Positions 10,071 to 21,806 of a DNA stretch of 64,000 bases are shown in pieces. The number at the start of each line of letters is the position of its first letter. Position 1 is the stretch's first letter. A program made the translations under genes and the position numbers. The stretch covers positions 12,849,557-12,913,556 of the forward strand of contig OZ024898.1 of NCBI GenBank assembly GCA_964017195.1. The letters run 5' to 3'. This stretch comes from Siderastrea radians (taxonomy: Eukaryota > Cnidaria > Anthozoa > Scleractinia > Rhizangiidae). The notes below the pieces were generated by a model. It ran no database searches, was not told where the DNA came from, and saw only the letters and a program-made list of their open reading frames with translations.

Positions 10071-10501
10071 ACCCGTTATAATTATCATTACGGGATAGAT
10101 CCCAGGTGGGTCCATAGCTAATATTGTTCAGTAGGTAATTCTCCATCTTTGTGCAGAATTTGGTGCTTTTACCATAAATTCAACAATTCTTGCACCAATC
10201 TGCCGGACTTCACAAAACAACGTCTCTAAATCTTCGACTCTTCGACTCTTCTTCTTGAATACTAATCAAGTTCTACCAACGCGCGAAAAACATACTAATT
10301 ACGTTCATTATTAGGTCGTCCCCGTGGGACGAAACTACTAAAATAATTGTTCGCCGGAACACTATTAACAGACGATTGCATCTGGTCGGAAAATATCATT
10401 TAATCATTTATTCACTTTGATGAGTATTTAGCTAAATCATAATATCCTATTTCTCAATTAATTCTTCAGTGAAGTTTTTTATTTTTAATATAGACTAACT
10501 G

Positions 10502-10656
10502 GGATTTTAGGACAGCAATACTGTAATTGACGGCTCAGTTGGAAGAAAATATGTTCGATGTTGGCCGGAGACGCAAAGCAATGGCACTCAACACGGAGAA
10601 TATATTTTCCTCCAACTAGCTGTCAATATAATGCAATGTTGCTGTCTCAAATCTGC
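10502..10656. mobile_element. 155-bp palindromic MITE, copy in unit 1
   Basis: GATTTTAGGACAGCAATACTG at the left is answered by GCTGTCTCAAATC at the right as an inverted repeat of about 35 bp around a short core. It is present at the same place in all complete LRR units, so it predates their duplication. A diverged relative lies inside the TIR element at 5,988-6,135. Confidence 0.55.
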
Positions 10657-12858
10657 AATCGGACATGTAGAATATGATATAACTAAACACTTTGGTGTTT
10701 TTTTGACAATTATTTGTATTTTAAACAAAAAAGGCAAGAAATGCGCAGCGTTTTAGTATAATTCTAAGTTTATTCTACAATGGTTAAACCCAGTGTAAGA
10801 GTAGAGCCCTCCGCCCTCCACCTATGCGGAAGGGGATTTTTTCTCTTCAGTCAGAAACATTTTTTTGTGCAGTAATTTATCCGTGAACTCCTCGGGTAAA
10901 CTTAACCTGGATTTAACGGATGGACTGGGGCATTTGTTTGCGACACGCTAGCACTTTTTTAGCTCGTTGGCCAAAACAAGAATTTTTGGAGGTAATGATT
11001 AAGCACAATTCTTTTTTCGCTTAGGAATCAGTCAAGTTTAATACACGTGGGATTCCATTAGATAGTGATCGTTTTACCAGCAATAATTTCATTTTAATTT
11101 TTAAAATAACTAGAGTAAAGCGTGCGTTGCCCATGGGTGCACACCAAGGCACAGGAGCACGCTGACGGATTCTCACTACTTAAGTGACGCTATTTTCCTC
11201 GAGTTAAGCTTAAAGTGGAAAACCTTCATCCTCATGATAAGGGTTGTTAAAAGTACCATTCGTGCGACTTCAAAAGTCAGATGGTTATAGTTTCTTCAGC
11301 TTTTTTCCAGTGATTGCGCGAATATAAATGCACGCGTAGCACTGGTGTGCGACAGACCGTCTTAGCGCGCGCAGTTGTATCTCAGAAAAACTGAGAAGTT
11401 AGTACACTGGACAAAACATTTCAGCATTAGGTTAAACGATGTTAGGTTAAATGATTTACCTAAGCTCCATAAAATACGGCAGCATAATAGAAAAGAAAAT
11501 TACACACATGTAAACTTCTTGCAATACACAAGTGTTTACCTCAAGAACAGAAAAGGGCGGGAAAACACGCGCGGCCAAATCGGTTCTCACACCAAAAATG
11601 CGCTATATTTTAGTGAATGTCTATTAAGTCCTTCAGTTTGCTTCACGGCAGAATTTGTTTGAAACATGTAATGAGCATCATTCTTCGCGTTTCTAAGAGC
11701 GCTGAAAAAGGAAAGTCTATGAACAAATTTCTACATGTACATCTGTTTGGTGAGCAAAAAATCTGGCTCTGTCACGAGTTTTCGACTCCGTCCAGTAATT
11801 TCGCTCCTGAGATGAGTTTTCCTATGGCTCATTTTCGTTCCCCATAACAGGTTTTTCAAAGGGCTCATGTGTTACCTCAGGTATTATAAGTTATGAAAAA
11901 GTATTTTCCATCTTTTTGCAGTATTTTTAACGTATTATTGATATCTAACCTCTGCAAGTGCACTGATTAGAAAATTATGTTTCTTTGTGTGGAAAAGATT
12001 ATTCAAATTCTCCTTTTTAAAACGAGACAAATTGTTAGCGCCAAAACGTACCTGCTGGGCGTACTTTCTTGCCTTTTTCAGTGCCTTAAAGGGACATTAA
12101 AGGATTTTAAAACATTTTCCATGTGTAAAATTTCCTTTTCAAGTTTGCTGCTGTCTTGTACGGAGTTTATTTATCATTATTTATCGCCTGGAGAGGGGGG
12201 GGGGGATTTTGAGGGAATCAATTAATTTTGCAGGAAGCGAAAGGGGGTTAACTCAGAAATCGCTGAGTGAATGGGGGTGTAGGAAAAATGAGACATTGAT
12301 TTATCTTAACGTTTCTTTTTTACTTAGCTCATATATTGTCAAGCCCACTTTACATGCAGTCGTAAAAGGGTCATTTTTAACAGTTGCATTAATATAAATC
12401 TAATTGTAGCAAACCCATCATACGGAAAAATAAATTAAAACAAAAACACAAGTTCTCTTTTGCGAAAATGTATCTTCACTAATAAACATTCTATTCCCAT
12501 TGACAAAAGGGACTTTGTTTTTAAAGCTTTGACGGGTTGCCGTTGGGTTTCAACGCTGTTGTCGACTGCCAATTGTTTGAGTATATCTTAAAGACCTGCT
12601 GCTACTCTAGGGTCAAAGGTCTCTCTATCTAACAGCCACGCAAGTTGAGATGTCGCCGCCTTGACAACTTGTTTGTTGCTTCACGGTTGATGGTGGAGAT
12701 CTTTTCTGGCTTCCCGTTGTCTTCAATGGCGTGAGATATTTCCTTGGCAGTTTCCTCGGTTTGTAACCTCATTTGACTTCCTTTTATTTTCTTTTACCCT
12801 TCGAGATTTTTTCCCTTCGTTTGGAAACCAGGAAATCTTCTGTGAAGCTTGACAGAAG
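10657..12858. other. Repeat-derived non-coding sequence
   Basis: No exon is supported. 10,760-11,720 is closely related to 30,180-30,985, and part of it (10,790-11,050) also to 32,385-32,600 and 41,640-41,860. From about 11,725 the similarity stops. 12,188-12,200 is a G-run. The unit-1 copy has no MITE at about 10,672, where other copies carry a TA-target element: it is the empty site. Confidence 0.5.
11296..11420 (+). repeat. Copy 2 of six-copy TATA-containing block
   Basis: CAGTGATTGCGCGAATATAAATGCACGCG is followed by GACAGACCGTCTTAGCGCG and AGAAAAACTGAGAAGTTAG. It is nearest to the copy at 30.5 kb. Confidence 0.45.
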
Positions 12859-13114
12859 TTGTTGTTATTGCGCTGTATGCTTGCTGGACCTCCTGTTACA
12901 ACTCCTCAGAGTCTATCTCTTGCGATTAAACGGAGTCTTCGAGTCGTTACCCTTCACCCAGACAAAGTTGATCTAGAATCCCTGTTTATTGATATTGGTG
13001 GTTTTGGCTCTAATAATCGACTTATCATCGGGAAGATGACTGTCCAACGAATTGTCTACGATGGATTCAGAATGGGATAGAGTGTGTCTCAAGGCAGTTT
13101 AACGGTCCATATAT

Positions 13115-15010
13115 TCAACGGAGGAGATACGAAACCTAGGTTTTGATCCCGACAATCTCTCTGACATAACGGACAAAGTGAAATTCGCTGCTGAAGAAGT
13201 AGAAAATGCAAGACTAGTGGCTGACGATCTCCTGGCACTACGTCTGACAGCCAAAAAAAAGAAGCGTAAGACCGAAATCGAGGAAAAGCGCAATCTTTTA
13301 GGAAAGAAAAAAGCTGCTTGCTCTGAACAGAGGTTACAGGAAATATAGGATAACATACGGAATTTAGAAGAAAAACTCCAAGACGCAAAAAAAACTTGCT
13401 CAACCTAGAATCCAGTAGTTACCATAGGCTGAAAAAGCGGCAAATGCTTAAGCGACAAGCTTCTAGTCTCATTGAAAGCAATCGTTAAAAAGACGAAAGC
13501 TATCTTCTCAGGGTCCATAACCTAGACTTGGTGATGAAGACAAAGATTTCATTGCAAAAGCAATCGAAGATAAAACCACCATACTGTGCTTTATACTAGT
13601 AAAAGAGTAAAGAAAGAGAATCTTCTTTCCATTGCTAACTTTAAACTGGGAAAAAGGCCTATTCAATCGGCTACGGCCATTTACAACAAAGCTTAGCCAA
13701 AGAATAAGAGAACCATCCAGGCAAGACGACACTGTGGCAAAGGAGGATTGTTTTATTGGACAAAGCTTTCCAAAGGTGAAGCATGTATCAACGAGAACAC
13801 GCATTACCAGAAAGCTCGTGTTATAAACATCAAAAGAAGATTTTTCAGTGCCACATGCTGTCATGGAATAGTCAAGCTAGGAAAAATTACTTCATGAGAA
13901 GTACTGACGACAAAGCTTATATCAGGCCCGGTACGTCTGAAGAATTTGACAAGGCTCGAAACAGAATTATTTTAACTCTTTCTGACGAGGCCAAGGCTCG
14001 AAAATTGCCAAAGTATGACTGGTCAGAAAATTCGGTTTATGTAACACCTGGATACCACAGTATATTTACCAAAACGGGGATTACTGTGCAAGACGAAAAA
14101 AAGCTTGTCACAGAAGACGACTTTCACGTGCGCGACCGAAGGATTTAATTGGATCCTTAGGAAGTGTACGGGCGAGCGAAACTATTCTCTTACTACATGA
14201 AGATCCAGCAGCCTTTGAAGTTTTCGATGGTCAGGAAAGTAATGAATACTCGCAGGGTTTTCGCAAGTGCTGCGCCAGATTACACGATGATCTTTTCCTA
14301 TACCAAGACATGACAGAAACAGATGATTTAAACAAGATGACAGACAACGAAAACTGCAACTATGAGAAAGAGAGAGGAGAGAATTTAACATTTAGAACTG
14401 ACAAACTTTTAGAAATGTGCGAAAACATCGAAATGCCGAAGCATAAAAGGTTTCTAGTAGCCAGACGAATTATGCCTGTCATTAAGGCAATCGAAATGCC
14501 GTTACATTGTTATCTAATTCAGAATCCACGGCTACAAGAAAAGAGAGAGAACGTTCCTAATATAAGTAAAACATGTAAGCGCGGGCTCGAAGTGCTAAAA
14601 GATTTCTGCTTACCTCCAGTCAAGCCGTGCTGGGCAGATCTAGACTTGGGAGACGCCGGTCCCGGCGTGGACCGTATCGAATTATGAACTTCGATTCCGA
14701 GATGCTGAAATGGCGAGAATTCGTGGTTCCGATTATCGAGTTCGGTGCCACAGATCAAGAGGACACAGTGGCCAGGGTGAACCGGAAAGAACTAATTCAG
14801 ACATTGCTGATGTTCTAGTTGATGGTGCTACATTAGAGTGCGATCGCTTTAAAAGAATCGGAGATCCTTCAGCAGAGGAAGTTCGAAGCAAAAAATACAA
14901 AAAAGAACGCATGCAAGGATACATGATTCCCCAGTTTTGAGAGAATACATCCAAAGCAGAGTCAGCGAGCCTCCCGATAGTCAGGTACACAAGAGCCCAA
15001 AATGTGAAAC
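13115..15010 (+). pseudogene. Decayed copy of a large multicopy uncharacterised protein gene
   Basis: Coding-like blocks continue one another in changing frames. 13,120-13,400 is a charged coiled-coil segment (LGFDPDNLSDITDK; later LTAKKKKRKTEIEEKRNLLG) with a stop at about 13,345 and a frame shift in the A-run 13,386-13,393. 13,632-14,150 encodes QARRHCGKGGLFYW, ENTHYQKARVINIKRRFFSA, YIRPGTSEEFDKAR and YVTPGYHSIFTKTGI. 14,196-14,687 continues with an acidic/charged region. 14,700-14,940 reads RDAEMARIRGSDYRVRCHRS then NSDIADVLVDGATLE. Several stops and shifts separate them, so it cannot make a full protein. From recall of the family, the SAP-like segment at 262-1,368 corresponds to the missing C terminus of such a protein, so the two are probably fragments of paralogues. 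Function unknown. Confidence 0.55.
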
Positions 15011-15865
15011 CCACGGGCATTTTTGTCTAATTGTTGGAAACATAGCCATTTTCACTAACTCGAGTAACTCGAAAACTATTGTTTGCCAAGCTCAATTCTT
15101 GTGCTAAGATGGTGTTTTGGGGCATTTAATTATGACGTCATTGTCCAAATAAGGAGTTTTCTTTTCTTTAGCAATTTCAAGGTAAATAGATCCAGAAAAT
15201 ATTTCAAATCGTTATTAGTGTATTGTGAAGCTGATTCTAAGATTTTCTGACAATTTTTACGCTTTTTCTATGAATATCGAACCGTCACATGACAATTGAC
15301 CACACACTCTTATCTCAAATTCACCTTATCACAGGTATAGTTTTCACATTTTGTTGAAATACGAAGGTGATTCTTCTATTAATAAAAAAAAGTTGCAATT
15401 GGAAACATGCAACCCTTTCACTGATATCGTCAATAGTACGAATTCTCGGCAATTGCAAAACCTACCTGTGCTTGCCCTAATCATGATCAAGGTAAGGCAA
15501 AAACTTTTTACGGCTAATTCAAAGGTAAAAACTAATGAAAAGACAAAGGGTAGATTTATTTCAAGCGTACCCGTATTGCTGCCGCATTTTGACTGTTGGC
15601 ATTTTTAATTGCTAATTAAAAACAATAAACAATCCCAGTGGGCAAACGTTACAATTATAAGCGGAGTGTGACTGGAAAGGGTGGCGGCACCGTTGGTATC
15701 AGCGGTTAGCAAATAGGCTTTGTCCGGCAGCCTGCGTTCCCACATTGCTGTGAAAACATCAGCGATGTTTGACATACGCCACAACGACCGCTTGATCCAC
15801 AAAGAGAGTGCCAAAGAGAGACAGAAGCAAGATAATGAAGCTGTCAGAGAATGCTCTACATTCTA
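15011..15865. other. Non-coding, no clear feature
   Basis: A/T-rich sequence without recognisable exons. 15,605-15,860 is less A/T-rich and holds short open stretches on both strands. The mariner element is inserted directly after it, so it may be the left half of an interrupted unit whose right half is 17,325-17,740. Confidence 0.35.
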
Positions 15866-17324
15866 CAGGGTGTCCCAAAAGTTCGTTCCTCTTATTTCAT
15901 GCGCCATAACCTTTGATCGAAACTTAATTTTTAAATGAAATTTCTACAAAAATGTTTATTACTCTATCGAGTACATGTATTTAGATGTTCAAAATCTGGC
16001 ATGCCCTCCTTTGTTTTTTATCACATTCTGTAGCCGTTGCGGCATGGAGTGGGATAAGTCATGTAGCGTGGAGAGCGGGATATTCTTCCAGGCTTGTTTG
16101 AGCCGTCTTTTCAGATCCTTCATGGTCTTAGGAGTTGGGTCTTTGTAGACAACTTCATCCATTATGCTCCAAAGATTCTCTACAGGATTGATATCTGGCG
16201 AATTTGGAGGCCAGCTTGTTTTCTCTATAAAATTTGGTAGGTTTCTTTTGCACCATGCTTGGGTGGCCTTGACTGCGTGTGCTGGCGCCCCGTCTCGGAC
16301 GAACGTCATGTGTCGATTCGAACTGAAAAGTTTTCGTTTGTCTATTGCTTCATTCACATTTTTACGGCGAAGGAGAGGCTTCACTTCTTTCTCTAATATG
16401 TTGTTGATGTAGTAGTCGGCAATCAAACTCTGTCCTTGGGGCATAAAATGAAGCTCAGTGAGACCGCCGCCTGTCATTCCGCCCCAGGTGATCCATTTTG
16501 AGCTTATTTTCACCTGGTATGCAGGAGGCACTTGGCTCTGCTGAGACCCCAAACAATATCATTCTTGGGATTAGGCAGCTGAAACAAATATTTTGGACAT
16601 TCGTCCGTAAAAAGAAAATCGCCCCATTCTTCTGTAGTAAGGTTTCTGTACTGCCTAGCAAATTTCAGGCGAGCTGCACGTTGCTTGGTGGTGAGAAGAG
16701 GTTTCTTATGCCGTCTCAACGGCCTCCAACCTTCGCTTGTCATGAACCTCCAGACGGTGTTTTTTCCCCCAACGAGGCCTTTGTTTCTAACTGTTGTGAG
16801 AGCTGCCTCGTCGAATTTCCCCTTTTGTACTTAGCTTTCTTCAGAACTTTTTTAGCTGCTTCATTCACGACTTTCGGTCTTCCCGTTCGTTTCTTGTCTT
16901 CGAAACCTTCATTTCTCGACGACCATTTTACTACCCAACGTTCGGATTTTTCAATTTTTTTAGCAATTTTTTTTACTGATAAGCCAGTAGATCTAAGTAT
17001 AAATGCTTGGGCTCTTGAGTAGCTGAGCTTTTTTGCGTTAAGAGGGTTCATCATTCAAGATAAACCACAAAAAACGAGGAAAGAGTGCTAGCAATTCCGG
17101 CTACAAAATACGAAAAATATTTGGCGGGAAAAATACACGCGCTCGCGCACCTTTAGCGGGAAAATGAACAAATTCAATATTAGAGTCAAAACATGGCACA
17201 GCAAATTTATAACATTTAACTAGATTTAAATAGACAACTTTTGTTTGAAAGATTTGTTTATCGAGTCTAATGGTACTGAATTACAGACCTATAAAGTAGA
17301 GAAACGAACTTTTGGGACACCCTG
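15866..17324 (-). mobile_element. Tc1/mariner-superfamily transposon, about 1.46 kb
   Basis: The terminal inverted repeats begin CAGGGTGTCCCAAAAGTTCG (15,866-15,885) and the exact reverse complement ends at 17,324. TA precedes the left end, as expected for the superfamily, but the right flank reads GA, so the TA duplication is degraded or lost on that side. The interior carries a three-piece transposase on the minus strand. Confidence 0.85.
15989..17054 (-). pseudogene. Tc1/mariner transposase (DD37E type), two frameshifts
   Basis: Three pieces in three frames. 17,054-16,740 holds the paired helix-turn-helix DNA-binding part (SVKKIAKKIEKSERWVVKW, then the GRP linker RTGRPKVVNEA). 16,743-16,510 holds the first catalytic Asp in FLFTDECPKYLF. 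16,552-15,989 holds FVRDGAPAHAV and PPNSPDINPVENLWS. I count 37 residues between the second Asp (RDGAPAH) and the Glu (NPVENLW), which is DD37E rather than DD34E/D. The frameshifts lie near 16,780 and near 16,545. The protein would cut and paste the element; this copy cannot. Confidence 0.85.
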
Positions 17325-17741
17325 GACACTACAAAAAATTGGGGTGCTCTCGCCACAGACAAATGGGACACTGCAGAACATTACCACAAAACATCTTGCG
17401 ACTCCAGAAATTGTGCAGTCTACCGTCCCAGCTCCTTTTTCTGGGACAGACCAAGTTTGAAAGATTCGTTGAACAGAGGCTACTATCTTCAGACAGAGAA
17501 GAAGAAGAACGGTGGTGGGAAGAAGGGGCGAAACAAAACTTCCGTGTCCTATTCGAGAGAATAATCCGCCTACATTTGCCAGCCTTTATACCAGACAGAG
17601 AAGAAGAAGAACGGTTCGTTGAACGGAGGCTACTATCTTCAGACAGAGAAGAAGAAGAACGGTAGCGGGAAGCAGGGGCGAAACGAAACTTCCGTGTCCT
17701 ATTCGAGAGAATAATCCGCCTACATTTGCCAGCCTTTATAC
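17325..17741. repeat. Direct tandem duplication of about 148 bp, twice
   Basis: GAGGCTACTATCTTCAGACA at about 17,477 recurs at about 17,625, followed in both by AGAGAAGAAGAAGAACGG, AAACTTCCGTGTCCTATTCG and CCGCCTACATTTGCCAGCC. An extra AGACAGAGAAGAAGAAGAACGG copy sits between them. It gives an apparent ORF (17,312-17,665) rich in Glu/Arg that I regard as repeat-made. No gene is recognised. Confidence 0.6.
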
Positions 17742-18836
17742 CCGTAATAATTTGATCCTTTGTGATTAACAATGTGCAGTTATTTTGCCAGTGGCCTTCG
17801 ATTTGATACCCTGTTCATTCAATTGAATGACACATGGCCATTTTCGCCGTTGCTTGCAATTTTCTTTTGCGGAATTGAAGAAACCGGCAATTCATATTTT
17901 TTTGGAAATCTATATTTATTGACCTCTCCAACGATATATATAGTTTGCCGTGCTTTCCTTTAAAATGATTCGCATACCAATTTTTTCTCGTAGGACACCT
18001 ACGAAGGTCCGGAGTAACCCTCAGGGATGGCCAGTTTGCAAGTGACCTTGGTAACTCTTTGCCTTTCGCCATGGCAAATGTCCTCAGGCTGCCTATTGTT
18101 ATAATCTCACAAATTGAAAATTTGCTCATAATTCCAGTTCTCGCGATTTTTTTTTTTTAATTTTTCACCTATTTTCCTCGAGTCAAGAAGACATAAACTC
18201 TTCATCCTCTGATGATAGAGTTCGTTGAACAGCGCGACACATGCGATTTCTATAATTAAGATGCCTATAATTATTTTAAATTCACTTTCTTCCCAGTGAT
18301 TGCACGATTATAAAAGCATGCTTAAAACCGTAGTCAGACAGACAGTCTCAGTACGCACCATATATATTTTAGAAAAACGGAGACGTTATCTTATAAAACA
18401 AGTCGCAAACGCCTCATCTGTGCAACCATCAAGTTATGTATGCAATTGAGACGTTTGCTAAGCACACAAGAACCTAGAGTCGCTCCTTTAATTTAGTGCT
18501 CAGCGACCTCCCACGTGCATCCATAAGTTAATAGTGTCACGCTGTGCGTTTACCACTTATTAATTGTTTACATTTTTTCCTTTCAAATATCATTCAACCG
18601 GACTTTCTTGCCTCAGTTTTTGTTGTGCTGACACACAGGCAAACATGAAGCTCTTTTTGTTGCTATAGTTTTCATTGGCCTCATCTAAAGTTGTTAGCAA
18701 TTCGGCTTTCAAGGTCCTGTCCACATTTCTTCGTTTTTCGTTTAAACGAATACTTCTGGGTACGTTTTATGGCTATCTTCCAAATGAAAACGATCAAAAA
18801 ACAATGTTGAAAACGAACACTCGAACTATCGAGTAA
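17742..18836. other. LRR-gene intron unit 2, left part
   Basis: No exon seen. From about 18,165 the sequence matches unit 1 (from 2,890, skipping the foldback element) and holds the six-copy TATA block. It is cut at 18,836 by the LINE and continues at about 21,014 with AGGCTCAGCTGGG, matching the uninterrupted ATCGAGAGGCTCAGTTGGG at 23,183. Confidence 0.6.
18285..18520 (+). repeat. Copy 3 of six-copy TATA-containing block
   Basis: CAGTGATTGCACGATTATAAAAGCATGC, AGTCAGACAGACAGTCTCAG and AGTCGCAAACGCC are conserved with the copy at 3.85 kb, which it resembles most. Confidence 0.45.
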
Positions 18837-20960
18837 GTAAGTAAGTAAAACTTTATTTAAACACGGGAAATCATCAGTTAAATAAGCTTAATTAAGTAAA
18901 TAACTAAAACTAATTACAACTGCTTTACATGATTGCCGTGTGGGAATCCGATATATCAGCTGTCTTCTTAATAATTTGCTTAAAACTATTAGCAGATACA
19001 GCATTTTTTTAGGCATTTGGGCAAGTTATTCCATAACATAGCCCCGCTGTAAGAGAAGCTTCGTTTCAAATAATTGGTGTTTGGTTTGGGTAGTGTCAGC
19101 TTTCCCTCAGAGTCTCTCAAGTTATAAATAGAGTAGTGACGCTGAGAGAAAAGACTTTGAAGATAATCTGGGGCAAGTCCATTCATATCAGTTAAACATC
19201 ATCAAGGCTTTCTATTTCTTTCGTCGAAGAAATAGCCTCTCCCAGTCGAGGGTGGACAGAAGGTGATTTGAGCTTGTATCAAAGGGTGATTTAGTAATAA
19301 CTCTGGCTGCACGATTCTGTAATTTTTGGAGCTTATCACTCAAGTAACCACTTAAACAGTCCCAGATAGGGCTGCAGTAATCAAAATGTGGTATAATTAA
19401 AGCGTTATAAATTTGAATTGCAGTTCCTTTCGATATAAAGGGCCGCACTCGTTTAAGGGCGCCTATAGCCGAAGAGACTTTCTTGCAAATCTCTTCAACG
19501 TGTTTACACCAAGAGAGATGAGCATCAATGATAAGACCCAAAGATTTAGTATGATCAACTCTCTCGATAATTTGGTCATCAATTCTGATTTCTACGTCGT
19601 CATATTGAACAGGTAGTCTTTCCCTTGATCCAATAATCATTAACTCTGTTTTGGCAACATTTATACTGAGCTTGTTAGCTTTCAGCCAACAGCTAAGGTT
19701 ATTTAATTCAGGGGCTAAAGCCAGCTTAAGCTCTGTTAACGTCTTAGCAGATAACGTAAGATTGGTATCATCGGCAAACATTCTTGGTACAGCGTTCTGC
19801 AGGGAGTTCGGGAGATCATTAATGTAAATTAAAAATAGCAAAGGTACCCAATAGACTGCCCTGAGGCACGCCGCAACTGAGGGTACGAGCAGTCGATAGT
19901 TTGCCGTTGACACTACATCTTTGGGTTCGGGCACATAAGTACGATGAGAACCACTTTATGGCTGCCTGATCGACACCCAAGTACGACATCTTACGCAAGA
20001 TAATCTCATGATCAATGGTGTCGAATGCCTTAGTAAGGTCAATAAAGACAACGCCATTTAGAAGGCCATTGTCGATGTTGCCTCAAGCAAAGCCGTGAGC
20101 GTACTATGTGGGGAACGGAACCCGGATTGGCGACCTAATAACAATTTATTGTCATCTAGATAATGGTAAAGTTGATTGTAAACAATTTTTTCCAAGACTT
20201 TCGAAACTACTGGGATTACAGATATTGGCCTATAATTGTTAGGATCCGATTTTAAGCCCTTTTTGAAAAGTGGAGTTACTTTGGCCGCTTTCCAGTCGTT
20301 TGGATATATCCCCGTGAGAATAGACTTTGAGAAAATGGAGGTAAGAGAAGGTGCGACGATACTAGCAGCCATTTTTAACAAATTAGTCGGAATCCTAATC
20401 AAGACCAGTGCCTTTCTTTTCGTCAATTTTCGACAAAAAGCTAAAAACAGTATTTACACTCGGAATTTGCAGAGAAAACAAACTATCAGTGAGCTGCAGG
20501 TAGGACTCGGGATTTACATCGACAACAGGGATATCTTGGGCTAATACTTGCGCAACGTCCGAGAAATGTTCGTTAATAGCTTCCCCTATGTCCATCGGGC
20601 TACTTACTATTCTATTATCTGCTTTGATCTCCAAAATATTAGCCGACTTACCACTGTTACGTGAAGTTAGGTCGTTAATAACTTTCCATGTTTTGCGCGA
20701 GTTACCTTTGTTGGCTTTCAGGTTGTCAGAAACATAACATTTCTTTGCGAGCTTAATTGCGTTACTTGCCTGGTTTCTAGCACGCTTAAATTGATCCCAT
20801 GTAGCCGAGTTATTGGAGGAGATTGCCTTCTTTTTAAGGAAATCTCGTTATCTGATTTTGCACAATAATTCTCTGGTAATCCATGGAGATCGCTTTTTAC
20901 GAATTCTTTCCATTCACGCCACATATCATTTGGATCAGAACACAAGTCAACATTGGCCCA
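18837..20960 (-). mobile_element. CR1/L2-like LINE, copy 1, 5'-truncated
   Basis: A non-LTR retrotransposon lies on the minus strand in LRR unit 2. The 3' end is the TAAG microsatellite at 18,833-18,846 on the plus strand; the 5' end lies near 20,955, within the endonuclease-RT linker. Beyond it, 20,955-21,013 is odd filler made of ATTGGCCCATGG-type repeats before the host sequence resumes. It shares disabling lesions with the copy at 24.3 kb, so the two are products of one segmental duplication and not separate insertions. Confidence 0.85.
19212..20945 (-). pseudogene. LINE reverse transcriptase, several frameshifts (copy 1)
   Basis: Pieces in order: linker (20,945-20,640), RT fingers/palm (20,634-20,058; LTGIYPNDWKAAKVTPLFKK, NNYRPISVIPVVSKVLEKI), then after a small deletion VFIDLTKAFDTIDHE, and 19,934-19,212 with FADDTNLT (catalytic FADD, residues 53-56 of that piece) and the thumb. 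Lesions: a deletion at about 20,075 that turns the frame into EATSTMAF then stop, a shift before WVPLLFLIYINDL at about 19,845 (both shared with copy 2), and a one-base insertion near 20,399 specific to this copy. About 50 nt of linker near 20,907 are missing relative to copy 2. Inactive. Confidence 0.85.
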
Positions 20961-21013
20961 TGGTCCAATGGCCCCAGGTCATTGGTCATTGGCCCATGGT
21001 CATTGGACCATGG

Positions 21014-21734
21014 TCCCAGGCTCAGCTGGGTAAAAAACGGAGACTTTTAAAAGAGTGTGCGCTATGGAGTTCAACATGAAAATAAGTAAACAGATGTAAT
21101 GGTTTTTATAGGAAAACGCAGTACTGTACATGAATGAAAACGATATACGAAACGCTGGTGGAGGCAAAATCATATTAATAAGATTTCGGCCTAAAAAAAA
21201 TGAAAGACCTATTTGTGCAGACAAAAGCCTACGGCTTCTGCACTAGTGTGATTGGAGTTATTTCCATTCCTTTCGTTAACATGAATCCAATATTGGAGAC
21301 GTTTTACGGTTTACTCGTTATATTGAAATAAAATAGTAGTGCATGTCACGCGGATGATATTTTGTGATTTTCGGCCATGGTATGGCATATTGACAAAAGT
21401 GTGCAGGGGCGATGATGAGACAGTGAATTTACCATCAAGCCGATTTTTGTTACAACCTTGATTTCTTGACCTAAAAATGCGTTTCAAGAAGCTGTGATGT
21501 GCTATGAATTTTCTCCTCTTCAATGTTCATGTAGTTTTGCCAATGTTAGGAAAGGCTTACCCTGACACTCGTCAAACGAAATTTTCTTTTACAAACTCTG
21601 GCAAAAATTCAGCGCCCAGTGGTTATAGATATTACATTTCTACAGCTGATATTTCCGTTTCAGTATTAGACCCAACCTCGGTGCAAATAGGATTGGTACT
21701 GCTCAGTTGTCAACTTAAGAAGAGTTTTACTTAC
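21014..21734. other. LRR-gene intron unit 2, right part
   Basis: Intronic sequence between the LINE and the type-A LRR exon. It is nearly identical to 26,016-26,732 and similar to 4,425-5,550 and 28,180-28,901. Its short ORFs differ in frame from unit to unit. Confidence 0.6.
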
Positions 21735-21806
21735 AGCTCATCCAGCTCAGTATTGTGATCAAAAACACCTTTGGGCAGTTCCTTCAGCTGGTTGTTATTC
21801 AATTCC
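21735..21806 (-). CDS. LRR exon, type A, copy 2 (72 nt, phase 2)
   Basis: One leucine-rich repeat, ELNNNQLKELPKGVFDHN then TELDEL, lies between an AG acceptor (complement of 21,807-21,808) and donor GTAAGT (complement of 21,729-21,734). The phase is 2 at both ends, so such exons can be added or removed without breaking the frame. Both splice sites and the LxxLPxGxF core are intact. It is identical in protein to the exon at 26,733. Confidence 0.8.

Larger units (their letters stand above)
5630..10209. mobile_element. 4.58-kb DNA element with long terminal inverted repeats
   Basis: The ends AGTCCGGCAGATTGGTGCAA (5,630-5,649) and its exact reverse complement (10,190-10,209) begin inverted repeats that remain alignable for about 190 bp. 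They share TTATGGTAAAAGCACCAAAT, CAATATTAGCTATGGACCCA and CATGGAAACGAGGC. The element interrupts the LRR intron unit, whose left part ends at about 5,629 and whose matching right part resumes near 10,363. No clear target-site duplication is visible (flanks CCTTTTTT and TCACAAAA). The only coding content found is the FEN/XPG-like nuclease pseudogene; no recognisable transposase is present, so this is either a non-autonomous element carrying a gene or an element class using that protein. Confidence 0.8.

Noticed and set aside
5622..10217. Target-site duplication for the 4.58-kb TIR element
   Set aside because: The flanks CCTTTTTT and TCACAAAA do not match, and the right flank up to 10,362 is not the expected host sequence, so no duplication can be claimed.
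12859..13080. 73-codon plus-strand ORF as the start of the 13-15 kb pseudogene
   Set aside because: Its text does not connect in frame or in character with the coiled-coil block that follows; left as unresolved sequence.
17312..17665. 117-codon Glu/Arg-rich ORF
   Set aside because: It is produced by a direct tandem repeat of GAAGAAGAAG-rich DNA and has no counterpart domain.
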